Source: Croceimicrobium sp965656185 (lineage in GTDB: Bacteria; Bacteroidota; Bacteroidia; Flavobacteriales; Schleiferiaceae). Taken from it: a stretch of 13,112 bases of DNA. Shown here piece by piece: positions 1-7,305 of the stretch (position 1 is its first letter; every line of letters starts with the position of its first letter). The stretch is from contig CBFHJH010000025.1 of NCBI GenBank assembly GCA_965656185.1, positions 1 to 13,112 of the forward strand. Direction: 5' to 3'. A model generated the notes under the pieces. It worked only from the letters and a program-made list of their open reading frames with translations. It was not told where the DNA came from and searched no databases. The position numbers and the translations under genes are program-made.

Positions 1-1251
1 AAGTTATTGCCCGATATGATCATTTGGGGTTTATCCACCTCCCAGGTGATTTTATCGAAGAGCAGGTCGATATTATGATAGGTATCGGAAAATATCGCAG
101 CGCCCATTCCTTCGTCTTTCCGCAAGAGGGCCACCTGACCTTTTTGAGGCAGATAACGCAAGGTGAGTTTAGGATGGTAGATACTGTCTTGCCCTAGATA
201 GATCACCGCTTCCACATTTTCGGAGTAGATCATGTCTTGGCGCAGCCAAAAACGATCGGAAATAGTGCGAATGAGCAGGGTGTCTTTGTAGTTGAAGCTG
301 ATGATGGCCCGCGAGCTATCATCGTCGGAGCCCCCGAAAAAGCGACTGCCGATAATGGAGAAACCACCGGTAAACTGCGCTTTAGGGAGGATATAAGGAA
401 TATAAATATCGTTGCGGTAGGAGCGGAAACGCGGGAAGGTGGCATTGGCGCTGCTACTCTGGGAAGTGAGGCGTTCGTGCCAAGAACCTTGGATGGGTTC
501 ATTGAGGTAGAAATTGGTATGGAGGGTTACCGAATCGATCTGGAGGTCGGATTTATCCACTTCGAATTGAAAGCGGTCGATCTCTACGTAGGCGCTGTCT
601 TCACTCAGTCCGGCTCGGGTAAAGTAACCGGTGCCCCCTTGTCCTTCAAAGCGGTATTGCCGCGGCCGATACACCCCTTGGGTACCTTCGATGAGGGTAG
701 AGTNNNNNNNNNNAGCCGATCAAATCGGAGATGTCGAAAGTGAAAATGGGCTCTTCCTCAAAGCTATAGCTGGGTTTGGCGCCCCACATTTCCCAACGCA
801 CCCGGCCATCGTCGAATAATACATTGCGGTAAAGCACATTGTGGATGGTGGCGAGGTAATCGCGGCTATTTACGGCCGGTTTTATGGAAAGCTTTTTAAA
901 ATCCTCGAGCCAGAGAACCAGATCGGCTTCGGGGAGCTCCCATTTAAAGTATTCGAGGATCTCTAAAAAGCGGCGCCAGTCCTCAAAATCATTGAGTCTT
1001 TTGCGGAGCAGGTTATCACTGATATCGTAAAGCAGATTTTCTTCGGCGCTACTGAACTCGCTGTAGAAGATGGTGTCGAATTCGCGCAAGACCAAGTTGA
1101 GCGTATCTTCTTCTAATTTATCGTTATTGTCTTCCAGAAATTTAGCTAGATCTTCCAGATAAGCCGGTTTCTCACGGCTAAATTTCCGCAAGCTTTGTCC
1201 GCTCATCATGAAGGTGCAGAGTAGGAAGAAGAGCAAGTACAGTTTTCGCAT
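1..1251 (-). CDS. Large secreted protein of unknown function, 3' partial, interrupted by an assembly gap
   Basis: I do not recognise a named family. The gene starts at ATG 1251 with a clear signal peptide (MRKLYLLFFLLCTFMMSGQS, likely cut near residue 18-20), so the product is exported. Residues 20-179 are acidic and probably helical. A 10-N gap follows codon 179. Beyond it the continuous frame is the one whose codons start at 701 (begins STLIEGTQGVYRP), which stays open without a stop for 233 codons to the window edge. That part is rich in Tyr, Phe, Asp and Ser with alternating hydrophobic residues, suggesting beta structure. The protein is therefore over 410 residues and its C-terminus lies outside. 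From memory it resembles long uncharacterised secreted Bacteroidota proteins; I cannot attach a function. It lies 9 nt after prmA and is probably the last or a late gene of that operon. Confidence 0.8.
704..713. other. Assembly gap (10 Ns) inside a coding sequence
   Basis: Ten consecutive Ns. On the minus strand the frame before the gap ends ...SDLIG plus one base (T at 714). The long open frame after it begins with the last two bases of a codon (AC at 703-702). For the gene to be continuous the true gap must be a multiple of three bases, so ten is a placeholder or wrong length. Reading straight through the Ns gives a stop about 18 codons later, which is an artefact. Confidence 0.95.
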
Positions 1252-1260
1252 AGGGTCTTT

Positions 1261-2097
1261 TTAAGCTTTGCGATAGTGGCAACACTGCCAACGGGCCTCT
1301 TCGATGCGATTTTGCAGGCTAAGCCCTAATTTTTTCGCTGCGGTATCGATCAATTCAAAATCGAAATTGAAGAAACCACTAAAGAGGATATCGCCTCCCT
1401 GAGCTAACGTAGCAACGTAGGATTTCATATCTTCAAGCAGCACATTTCGATTGATGTTGGCCAAGATCATTTGGTACTTACGACCGGCGAGTAAGGCGGC
1501 ATCGCCGTGTTCGGCCTTAACTTTATCCGCGCCATTACGCGCGGCATTCTCGGCGGTATTTTCTACCGCCCATTCGAAATTATCGATGGCATCGATCTTA
1601 GCTGCGCCCAATTGTTGGGCCAAGATGGCTAAGATTCCCGTGCCGGTGCCCATGTCGAGTACCTCTTTATTCTTAAAGTCGAGCTCGAACATCGCTTTAG
1701 CCATTAGGCGGGTGGTGAAATGATGACCGGTACCGAAAGACATCTTGGGTTCGATCAGGATCTCATGTTTGAACTCCCCTTGGGGCGGATGAAAGGGCGC
1801 TCGAATGAGCAGCAGATCGCCCAGGCGCACCGGCTCATAATTGCGTTCCCATTCTTCGTTCCAATTAATAGTTTCCAGTTTCTCACTGGTATAGCTCAAG
1901 TCGAATTCCGCGGAAGCGAAAAGGGGCAAAGATTCTAAGGCGGCTTGATCGAAATCTTCCGTTTCCACGTAGGCCTTTAGTCCGCTGGGCGTTTCTTCGA
2001 AGGAATCATAGCCCATATTGTCTAAAAGGGCTAAAAGGATATCGCGGCCCGTTTCGGTCGGACTGATCTTAAAATCGAGTACGAGGTAGCTTTTCAT
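1261..2097 (-). CDS. prmA: Ribosomal protein L11 methyltransferase
   Basis: SAM-dependent cytoplasmic enzyme that, by family, trimethylates lysines and the N-terminus of ribosomal protein L11. The 278 residues match the usual PrmA size. Residues 1-~105 form the substrate-recognition domain with WNEEWERNYEP at 79-89, where the family has a W..W...F.P-type segment. EPKMSFGTGHHFTT (116-129) is the flavobacterial form of the PrmA signature. SAM motif I is DMGTGTGILAI (148-158), D172 region is the acidic ribose-binding position, and ANINRNVL (213-220) is the catalytic motif IV. The C-terminus QCCHYRKA is also PrmA-like. The start ATG overlaps the tpiA stop as ATGA, indicating translational coupling in the same operon. 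Sure of the assignment. Confidence 0.97.
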   Translation of the reverse strand: MKSYLVLDFKISPTETGRDILLALLDNMGYDSFEETPSGLKAYVETEDFDQAALESLPLFASAEFDLSYTSEKLETINWNEEWERNYEPVRLGDLLLIRAPFHPPQGEFKHEILIEPKMSFGTGHHFTTRLMAKAMFELDFKNKEVLDMGTGTGILAILAQQLGAAKIDAIDNFEWAVENTAENAARNGADKVKAEHGDAALLAGRKYQMILANINRNVLLEDMKSYVATLAQGGDILFSGFFNFDFELIDTAAKKLGLSLQNRIEEARWQCCHYRKA

Positions 2098-2867
2098 CGT
2101 AATACTTCTTCGCCAACTTGGATGATATCGAGGAAGGAATCTTTTACAATGGATGCGCCACCGATGAGCGCGCCGTCGATATCGGGTTGCTCAAAAAGTT
2201 CCTTGGCATTGGCTGGTTTTACCGAACCACCGTAAAGCAGGGAAGTTTCATCGGCCGAAGCAGCACTGTACATCTCGCTCAAAAATTTACGGATATAGCT
2301 GTGCATGTCTTGGGCCTGTTCTGGGCTGGCCGTTTCGCCGGTGCCAATGGCCCAAATGGGCTCATAGGCGATGATCACGCGATACAGCTCGTCAGAGTCT
2401 ACGTCTTTAAGGCCGGCGCGCAATTGTTTTTCGATATGTGCTTTATGCTCTTTGTTTTGGCGTTGCTCGAGCGACTCGCCGATGCAGAGAATCGGGTAAA
2501 GGCCATTTTTTAAGGCTTGCAGTACTTTGGCATTGACCATTTCATCGCTTTCACCAAAGATGGTTCGGCGCTCGGAATGACCGAGGATCACGAGCTCTGC
2601 TCCTGCATCTTTGAGCATGGAAGCCGAAAGCTCACCGGTAAAGGCACCATTATCTTGGGCGGCCATATTTTGTGCGGCGATGGAAAGCATTTTGTTTCCC
2701 GAGTTGAATACCGACTGCGCCAATTGATAGGCGGGAGGAGCGATGAGCACGTCTACGTGGTTCACCGGATTTTGGTTGAGGTATTCATTAACGCCTTGCA
2801 CCAGGGCTTGGCCGTCTTTAAGGTGCAGGTTCATTTTCCAGTTTCCTGCGATGATCTTTCTTGCCAT
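2094..2867 (-). CDS. tpiA: Triosephosphate isomerase
   Basis: Glycolytic/gluconeogenic enzyme interconverting dihydroxyacetone phosphate and glyceraldehyde 3-phosphate in the cytoplasm. At 257 residues it is full length for the TIM-barrel family. All key elements are visible: GNWKMN (8-13; substrate-binding N9 and K11), ILGHSERR (94-101; electrophile H97), AYEPIWAIGTG (167-177; catalytic base E169 followed by flexible loop 6) and LYGGSVKP (211-218; phosphate binding). It begins 6 nt after the upstream permease stop and overlaps prmA by ATGA. No Shine-Dalgarno sequence is seen, as usual in Bacteroidota. Confidence 0.98.
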   Translation of the reverse strand: MARKIIAGNWKMNLHLKDGQALVQGVNEYLNQNPVNHVDVLIAPPAYQLAQSVFNSGNKMLSIAAQNMAAQDNGAFTGELSASMLKDAGAELVILGHSERRTIFGESDEMVNAKVLQALKNGLYPILCIGESLEQRQNKEHKAHIEKQLRAGLKDVDSDELYRVIIAYEPIWAIGTGETASPEQAQDMHSYIRKFLSEMYSAASADETSLLYGGSVKPANAKELFEQPDIDGALIGGASIVKDSFLDIIQVGEEVLR

Positions 2868-2873
2868 ATCTAT

Positions 2874-3947
2874 TTAATTTCTCACCCGGGGGTCGATCCA
2901 GGCGTATACTAAATCTACTAAAATACTAATCAAGACAAAGGTAAGGGCTATAAGCAGTACTGCCCCCATTACCACCGGTAAATCGAGTTGATTTAAAGCT
3001 TCTACGATCTGCTTGCCCAAACCATTCCAGCCGAAGATATATTCTACGAAAACGGCGCCCGCCAGCATGGAGGCAAACCAGCCGGTAGCGGCGGTGATCA
3101 CCGGGTTTAGGGCATTGCGCAGGGCGTGCTTGCGCAGGATGGTAGCCATGGCCAAACCCTTTGCGCGGGCAGTGCGAATGTAGTCTTGACTCATTTCTTC
3201 GAGGATGGAACTACGGCTCAATTGGATGATAACCGCCAGGGGGCGGATACCTAAGGTGAGGGCGGGTAGAATAAGGTTAGACCAATTTATATAAGTCCCT
3301 TCCCCGTAAGGATCTACTTCGTATAAGCTGCCGGTCATATTGAGACCGGTGAACTCAGATAACAAGTAGCCGAAGGTCCAAGCCATGAGGATGGCCGAGA
3401 AGAAGGAGGGTACCGACATGCCCAAGGTGCCAAAGAGGTTAATGAAGCGATCCCAGAAACGCCCTTTGTTGAGGGCGGCAATAAGGCCTAAGGCTAGACC
3501 CAAGGCTAAAGCAAGGCTCATTGCTGCTACCGCCAGAATGAGGGTATTGGGAAAGGTTTCACCGATAATAGTGCTTACCGCTTTGCCTTGATTTACAAAG
3601 GAGGTGCGGAGGTAAGGCTTTTTTAGGGCCAATTGACCGGCCGAGACCGATACTAAAATGATCGGTTCCTCTTGATAGCGTTTGAGATTACTAAAATCGC
3701 CGCTGTGATGGCTGTGCCAAGAGAGCGGACTCAAATCATTGAGGTAATGGAGGTATTGGGCGCTCAGGGGCAAGTTGAAGCCATACTTGCTTTTAATGAG
3801 GGCCAATTGCTCACTGTCTTCCCTTTGGTCCAGCATCATCCGCGAAGGGTCGCCGGGCAAAACGTTGAAAAGGAAGAATACGGCGGTCACTACCCCCCAC
3901 ATCACCAATAGGCCATAGCCCAATTTATGGAGGATGAAACGCAGCAA
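2874..3947 (-). CDS. DppB/OppB-type ABC transporter permease with TTG start
   Basis: Inner-membrane permease of the binding-protein-dependent (BPD_transp_1) dipeptide/oligopeptide/nickel type, 357 residues. The N-terminal membrane segment followed by NVLPGDPSRM (28-37) is the classic DppB start. Further membrane segments lie around 130-160, 172-197, 225-243, 283-305 and 323-347. The ATPase-docking EAA loop is at about 249-264 (LEEMSQDYIRTARAKGL). The C-terminus AWIDPRVRN is canonical. The start is TTG at 3947, because a stop codon lies directly upstream in the same frame and the first ATG (residue 16) would remove half of the first membrane helix. No DppC partner, ATPase or binding protein is nearby, so the substrate is unknown. 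A long periplasmic loop (about 45-125) is usual for the family. Confidence 0.92.
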   Translation of the reverse strand: MLRFILHKLGYGLLVMWGVVTAVFFLFNVLPGDPSRMMLDQREDSEQLALIKSKYGFNLPLSAQYLHYLNDLSPLSWHSHHSGDFSNLKRYQEEPIILVSVSAGQLALKKPYLRTSFVNQGKAVSTIIGETFPNTLILAVAAMSLALALGLALGLIAALNKGRFWDRFINLFGTLGMSVPSFFSAILMAWTFGYLLSEFTGLNMTGSLYEVDPYGEGTYINWSNLILPALTLGIRPLAVIIQLSRSSILEEMSQDYIRTARAKGLAMATILRKHALRNALNPVITAATGWFASMLAGAVFVEYIFGWNGLGKQIVEALNQLDLPVVMGAVLLIALTFVLISILVDLVYAWIDPRVRN

Positions 3948-5087
3948 TTAGTCGAGCTTTAGTGCTTCGTAAGCTGGCAGGTCATTGTAATGCCATTTCT
4001 TTTTGATCACCCCATTTTCGAGCAGGACGATGCCCGGATTAGCCCGTACAATGGTCTTGAGGGCGGTTTCGTCCATAGAACCCCAAGAAAAACGCGTTTT
4101 CCAGTTATTGCTCTTGCTCTCTACCACCGATGGTAAGGAGGCGGTTAAGCCGAGGAAAGGGGTATTATCGGCCGCGGCAGCTAGGGCAAATTCGTTCAAG
4201 GCCGAATAAGCCGTGCTATCTGACTTCTCGAGGCGGTATGCGATGAGGAGGAAGATCCGTGGGGCGCTGAGCACATCTTGGGTCACTTCTTGTCCGCCGA
4301 GGTCGATCACAAAATCGTGCACCGGCGGCTCATAGCCATCGCTCATTTTCTTGGTCTCCGATAATTCGGAAAGGATCTGCCAATCTTTTTTCTCCCACCA
4401 GCCTTCATTCACGTAGGTATCACTGTCGATCTGCATCCGTTCGCCGCTCTCCTTATTTTCTAAGGTATAGATGGTGGCGTATTTGGGAGGTTCTAGACCT
4501 AATTCTTCGGCCGATTTCATGCCTTCCACAATACTCTTACCTTCGGCATAAGCGCGGAAGTCTTTGAGCGGTAGGTGGTTTAAAACGTAATAACCCATAA
4601 AGCCGGAGGCCGCCAAAAAGAGCACCATCACCAAATTACCGGCAGCCGGCGAGAGGAGAGGCTTAAGGTATTGTCGGTTCACGAAAACCAAGAGGATCAA
4701 AACGGTGAGTACCACATCCTTCCCGAAAGACTGCCAAGGGGTAAGCGGTATGGCGTCGCCAAAGCAGCCACAATCGGTAACCTTGTTGAAATAGGCAGAA
4801 TAGAAAGTAAGGAAGGTGAAGAATACGATCATTAAGAGTAAAAGCCAGGCGGTAAGGTCGCGCCACTTACCCAATAATAAGGCCAAGCCTAAGAGGATCT
4901 CGAGGATAACAATGAATAAGGCCATGGGCAAGGTGTAGTCTTGCAAGAAGGGCATATTCAGTACATCGGCGGCAAAGTAATCATTGAGCTTGAAGGCAAA
5001 ACCCATAGGGTCGTTCAGCTTGATACCCCCGGAAAAAATAAAAAGGGCACCCACTAGGATGCGAGAAATTTGAGTGATCAGTTTCAT
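3948..5087 (-). CDS. BT_3928-family DoxX/MauE-like membrane protein with thioredoxin-like C-terminal domain
   Basis: 379-residue inner-membrane protein. The N-terminal 140 residues form a DoxX/MauE four-helix bundle (segments about 8-22, 53-73, 79-99, 122-138) with the diagnostic TDCGCFGD motif at 104-111. A fifth hydrophobic segment at about 149-169 leads to a soluble domain. Residues about 254-379 look like a thioredoxin fold: a start resembling peroxiredoxin/TlpA domains (PPVHDFVIDLGGQEVT, 254-269), a central beta strand IFLLIAY, and a terminal GIVLLENGVIKKKWH hairpin. However, C106 and C108 in the membrane domain are the only cysteines in the protein. The architecture matches what NCBI names the BT_3928 family (from memory). 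MauE relatives assist redox maturation in the envelope; a redox or electron-transfer role here is inference. ATGA overlap with the upstream DUF1599 gene. Confidence 0.88.
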   Translation of the reverse strand: MKLITQISRILVGALFIFSGGIKLNDPMGFAFKLNDYFAADVLNMPFLQDYTLPMALFIVILEILLGLALLLGKWRDLTAWLLLLMIVFFTFLTFYSAYFNKVTDCGCFGDAIPLTPWQSFGKDVVLTVLILLVFVNRQYLKPLLSPAAGNLVMVLFLAASGFMGYYVLNHLPLKDFRAYAEGKSIVEGMKSAEELGLEPPKYATIYTLENKESGERMQIDSDTYVNEGWWEKKDWQILSELSETKKMSDGYEPPVHDFVIDLGGQEVTQDVLSAPRIFLLIAYRLEKSDSTAYSALNEFALAAAADNTPFLGLTASLPSVVESKSNNWKTRFSWGSMDETALKTIVRANPGIVLLENGVIKKKWHYNDLPAYEALKLD

Positions 5088-5635
5088 GCTTCAGACTTTT
5101 CTTCGTTCATCAAAATTAGGGCGAAAGCGGCATAGTTTACCATGTCGTAATAATTAGCTTCGATCCCTTCACTAGCTAAAGTCTTGCCAGAATTATCTTC
5201 AATTTGCTTGATGCGCAAAATTTTCTGCAAGATCAGGTCGGTAAGGGAAGAGATGCGCATATCGCGCCAAGCTTCACCGTAATCGTGGTTTTTACGTTCC
5301 ATCAATTCCTTAGCCGCTTGGGCTTGGGCATTGAAAACCGCCAAGGCTTCGGTTTCGTTCAAGTCCGGTTGTTCGGCAATGCCTCTTTCGCATTGCACCA
5401 AGGCCATCAAAGAATAGTTAAGGATCCCGATAAACTCCCCGTCCATGCGATCTTCTACCAATTGCACCCCTTTATCTTGGATGCTACGCAGGCGATTGGC
5501 CTTGATAAAGATCTGATCGGTAAGAGAAGGGAGGCGTAAAATGCGCCAGGCCGCTCCGTAATCGTGGTATTTCTTGAGGTATAATGCGCGGCAGTGTTCA
5601 ATTACTGCATCGTATTGCTGAGAAGTATTCGCCAT
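5084..5635 (-). CDS. DUF1599-domain protein with two tandem domain copies
   Basis: 183-residue soluble protein with two copies of the DUF1599 domain 93 residues apart. Copy 1 (about 12-80) has YHDYGAAWRILRLPSLTDQI; copy 2 (about 105-173) has NHDYGEAWRDMRISSLTDLI. Each is followed by a KxxRixxIeD segment and a terminal D/E...xxNYxxxAL helix. The conserved HDYG.AW and D/N..Y residues suggest a shared binding site; the biochemical role is unknown. A link to nucleotide metabolism has been proposed for this family in domain databases, as far as I recall. It is conserved next to folP and tpiA in many Bacteroidota. It heads the minus-strand operon, its ATG lying 14 bp from that of divergent folP. 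Confidence 0.93.
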   Translation of the reverse strand: MANTSQQYDAVIEHCRALYLKKYHDYGAAWRILRLPSLTDQIFIKANRLRSIQDKGVQLVEDRMDGEFIGILNYSLMALVQCERGIAEQPDLNETEALAVFNAQAQAAKELMERKNHDYGEAWRDMRISSLTDLILQKILRIKQIEDNSGKTLASEGIEANYYDMVNYAAFALILMNEEKSEA

Positions 5636-5700
5636 TGGTTAATTTCGCTATGCTTAAGCAATCAAAGGTGGCGAAAGATAAGGCATTTTACAGGAAAAGT
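5636..5700. promoter_or_regulatory. Compact divergent start region between the DUF1599 gene and folP, candidate -7 boxes
   Basis: Only 14 bp separate the two start codons, so at least one promoter must lie inside coding sequence. On the minus strand TATCTTTC (5680-5673) matches the Bacteroidota -7 consensus TAnnTTTG at 7 of 8 positions and would serve the DUF1599-to-prmA operon. On the plus strand TAATTTCG (5640-5647) is also 7 of 8, but its expected start site would fall just past the folP ATG, making it doubtful. Neither has a convincing -33 TTTG at ideal spacing. Weak evidence from sequence alone. Confidence 0.25.
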
Positions 5701-6531
5701 AGCATCAACATTGGCGGGGAGCTGCTCCATTTTGAGCCCGCCCGTATCATGGGGATCCTTAATATTAACGGGGACTCCTTTTTTGACGGCGGAGCCTATG
5801 TGGAAACCGCGGCAGCCGTGGCCCAAGCGCGCAAGTTGCAGGAGGAAGGGGCTGATATCATTGATATTGGTCCGGCCAGCAGTAAGCCTGGCTCATCCTT
5901 GATCGACCCGGCAGAAGAGTGGCAAATCGTGGAGCCGGTGCTGGAAGCCTTGCGGCAAGAGCTACCGGAAGCGATCCTGTCCCTGGATACTTACAATGCT
6001 CCTACCGCAGAAAAGGCCTTGAACAAAGGCGTGCATATGATCAATGATATCAGTGGAGGCTTGATAGACCCCAAAATGATCCCACTGATCGGTGAGGCCA
6101 AGGTGCCTTATGTATTGATGCACATGCAAGGCCTGCCCGCAAATATGCAGAAAGCACCGCAGTATAAGGATGTTGTTAAGGAGGTAGCCTATTTCTTTAG
6201 CAAGCAGTTGGATGCTTTTCGGTCGGCTGGGGCGATCGACCTTATTCTGGACCCTGGATTCGGTTTTGGTAAGAGCTTGGAGCATAATTATCAGCTTTTT
6301 AATCGTATCGAGTATTTCAAGCAAATCTTTCCGGAACCGCTATTGGTGGGGATCAGTCGCAAGTCGATGATCAATAAAGTGCTGGAGTCGCATCCGGCGC
6401 AAGCCTTAAACGGCACCACGGTTTTGAACAGCTTAGCCCTGGCGGCCGGAGCCGATCTTTTGCGGGTACACGACGTAAAGGAGGCGGTGGAAGTGCGCAA
6501 AATCCTTAACTTCAGCCAAAAATTTGCCTAA
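5650..6531 (+). CDS. folP: Dihydropteroate synthase
   Basis: Cytoplasmic folate-pathway enzyme condensing 6-hydroxymethyl-dihydropterin pyrophosphate with p-aminobenzoate; the sulfonamide target. With ATG 5650 it is 293 residues and begins like flavobacterial homologues. The in-frame ATG at 5584 was rejected because it lies inside the divergent DUF1599 gene. Seen: GILNINGDSFFDGG loop 1 (35-48), DIGPASSKPGS loop 2 (72-82), SLDTY (111-115; pterin-contact D113), INDISGG (131-137), LMHMQGLPANMQ (156-167), LDPGFGFGKSLEHN (200-213; D201), VGISRKSM (233-240; K238) and LRVHD (271-275). Core pterin residues are intact, but loop 1 lacks the usual T-P before D-S and loop 2 has SSKPG in place of STRPG/SSRPG. 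The stop directly abuts the cdaA ATG. Confidence 0.95.
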   Translation: MLKQSKVAKDKAFYRKSSINIGGELLHFEPARIMGILNINGDSFFDGGAYVETAAAVAQARKLQEEGADIIDIGPASSKPGSSLIDPAEEWQIVEPVLEALRQELPEAILSLDTYNAPTAEKALNKGVHMINDISGGLIDPKMIPLIGEAKVPYVLMHMQGLPANMQKAPQYKDVVKEVAYFFSKQLDAFRSAGAIDLILDPGFGFGKSLEHNYQLFNRIEYFKQIFPEPLLVGISRKSMINKVLESHPAQALNGTTVLNSLALAAGADLLRVHDVKEAVEVRKILNFSQKFA

Positions 6532-7305
6532 ATGTCCTTTCTCGACTTTAGCTTCTTAGACCTACTCGACATCTTATTGGTGGCTTTTCTCTTGTATCAG
6601 CTTTATCGCCTGATCAAGGATACGGTGGCGATCAATGTGCTGATCGGCGTGGCGGCCATTTACCTGATCTGGAAATTGGTAGAGGTCTTGCAAATGGAGT
6701 TATTGTCAGAGATCTTAGGGCAATTCATTGGCGTGGGCGTGATCGCCTTGGTGATCGTTTTTCAGCAGGAAATTCGCCGCTTTCTCTTGATGATCGGCTC
6801 CACCAATTTTACCCGACGCCGCATGTTTTTCAAGCAATTGAAATTCTTAAGGGAAGAAGAGGAGCAAAAGGTCGATTTTCAGGCAATTGCCAAAGCATGT
6901 GAGTCGATGTCGAAGAGTAAGACCGGCGCTTTGATCGTGCTTGAGGGCGATTCTAAATTGGGTTTTTATTCTAGCACCGGAACCGCGATCGGGGCCGATA
7001 TCAGCGTGGGCTTGCTGGAAAGTATTTTTAATAAAAACTCACCCTTACACGATGGGGCGGTGATCATTAGTGAGAACAAGATCGTAGCGGCGGGCTGTAT
7101 TTTACCGCTTACCGAAAAAACCGCTCTGCCTTCACGCTTTGGCTTGCGCCATCGGGCGGCGATGGGGATTTCGGAGAAAGCGAATGCCACGGCCATTATT
7201 GTCTCCGAGGAGACCGGTGATATCAGTATCGTACAGGATAACCAGTTTCAGAATAAACTAAGCGCCTCCGAGTTGGAAGGAGCTTTGCGGGGAACGCGGA
7301 GCTAG
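6532..7305 (+). CDS. cdaA: Diadenylate cyclase CdaA
   Basis: Membrane enzyme making cyclic di-AMP from two ATP; c-di-AMP controls potassium/osmolyte balance and envelope homeostasis in bacteria that have it. The 257 residues fit the family. Three N-terminal membrane helices (about 10-27, 32-48, 63-79) precede the DAC (DisA_N) domain at about 112-245. Both catalytic signatures are present: DGA (174-176, in LHDGAVIIS) and RHR (206-208, in RFGLRHRAAMG). GVGVIALVIVFQQEIRRFL is typical of CdaA rather than DisA or CdaS. It starts at the ATG immediately after the folP TAA in the same frame, so the two genes are co-transcribed, an arrangement common in Bacteroidota. No CdaR/YbbR partner gene is in the window. 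Confidence 0.96.
   Translation: MSFLDFSFLDLLDILLVAFLLYQLYRLIKDTVAINVLIGVAAIYLIWKLVEVLQMELLSEILGQFIGVGVIALVIVFQQEIRRFLLMIGSTNFTRRRMFFKQLKFLREEEEQKVDFQAIAKACESMSKSKTGALIVLEGDSKLGFYSSTGTAIGADISVGLLESIFNKNSPLHDGAVIISENKIVAAGCILPLTEKTALPSRFGLRHRAAMGISEKANATAIIVSEETGDISIVQDNQFQNKLSASELEGALRGTRS

Noticed and set aside
646..703. Continuation of the upstream frame through the Ns (LYPHRRYPRG... then a stop) as the real C-terminus of the secreted protein
   Set aside because: The alternative frame starting at 701 is open for 233 codons to the window edge with protein-like composition, so the early stop is an artefact of the gap length.
2118..2513. Plus-strand open frames antisense to tpiA (also 2517-2912)
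   Set aside because: tpiA has every catalytic motif on the minus strand; these are codon-bias shadows.
5584..5649. Longer folP N-terminus starting at 5584
   Set aside because: It overlaps the divergent DUF1599 gene by 52 bp, and the extra 22 residues do not resemble DHPS; ATG 5650 fits the family better.
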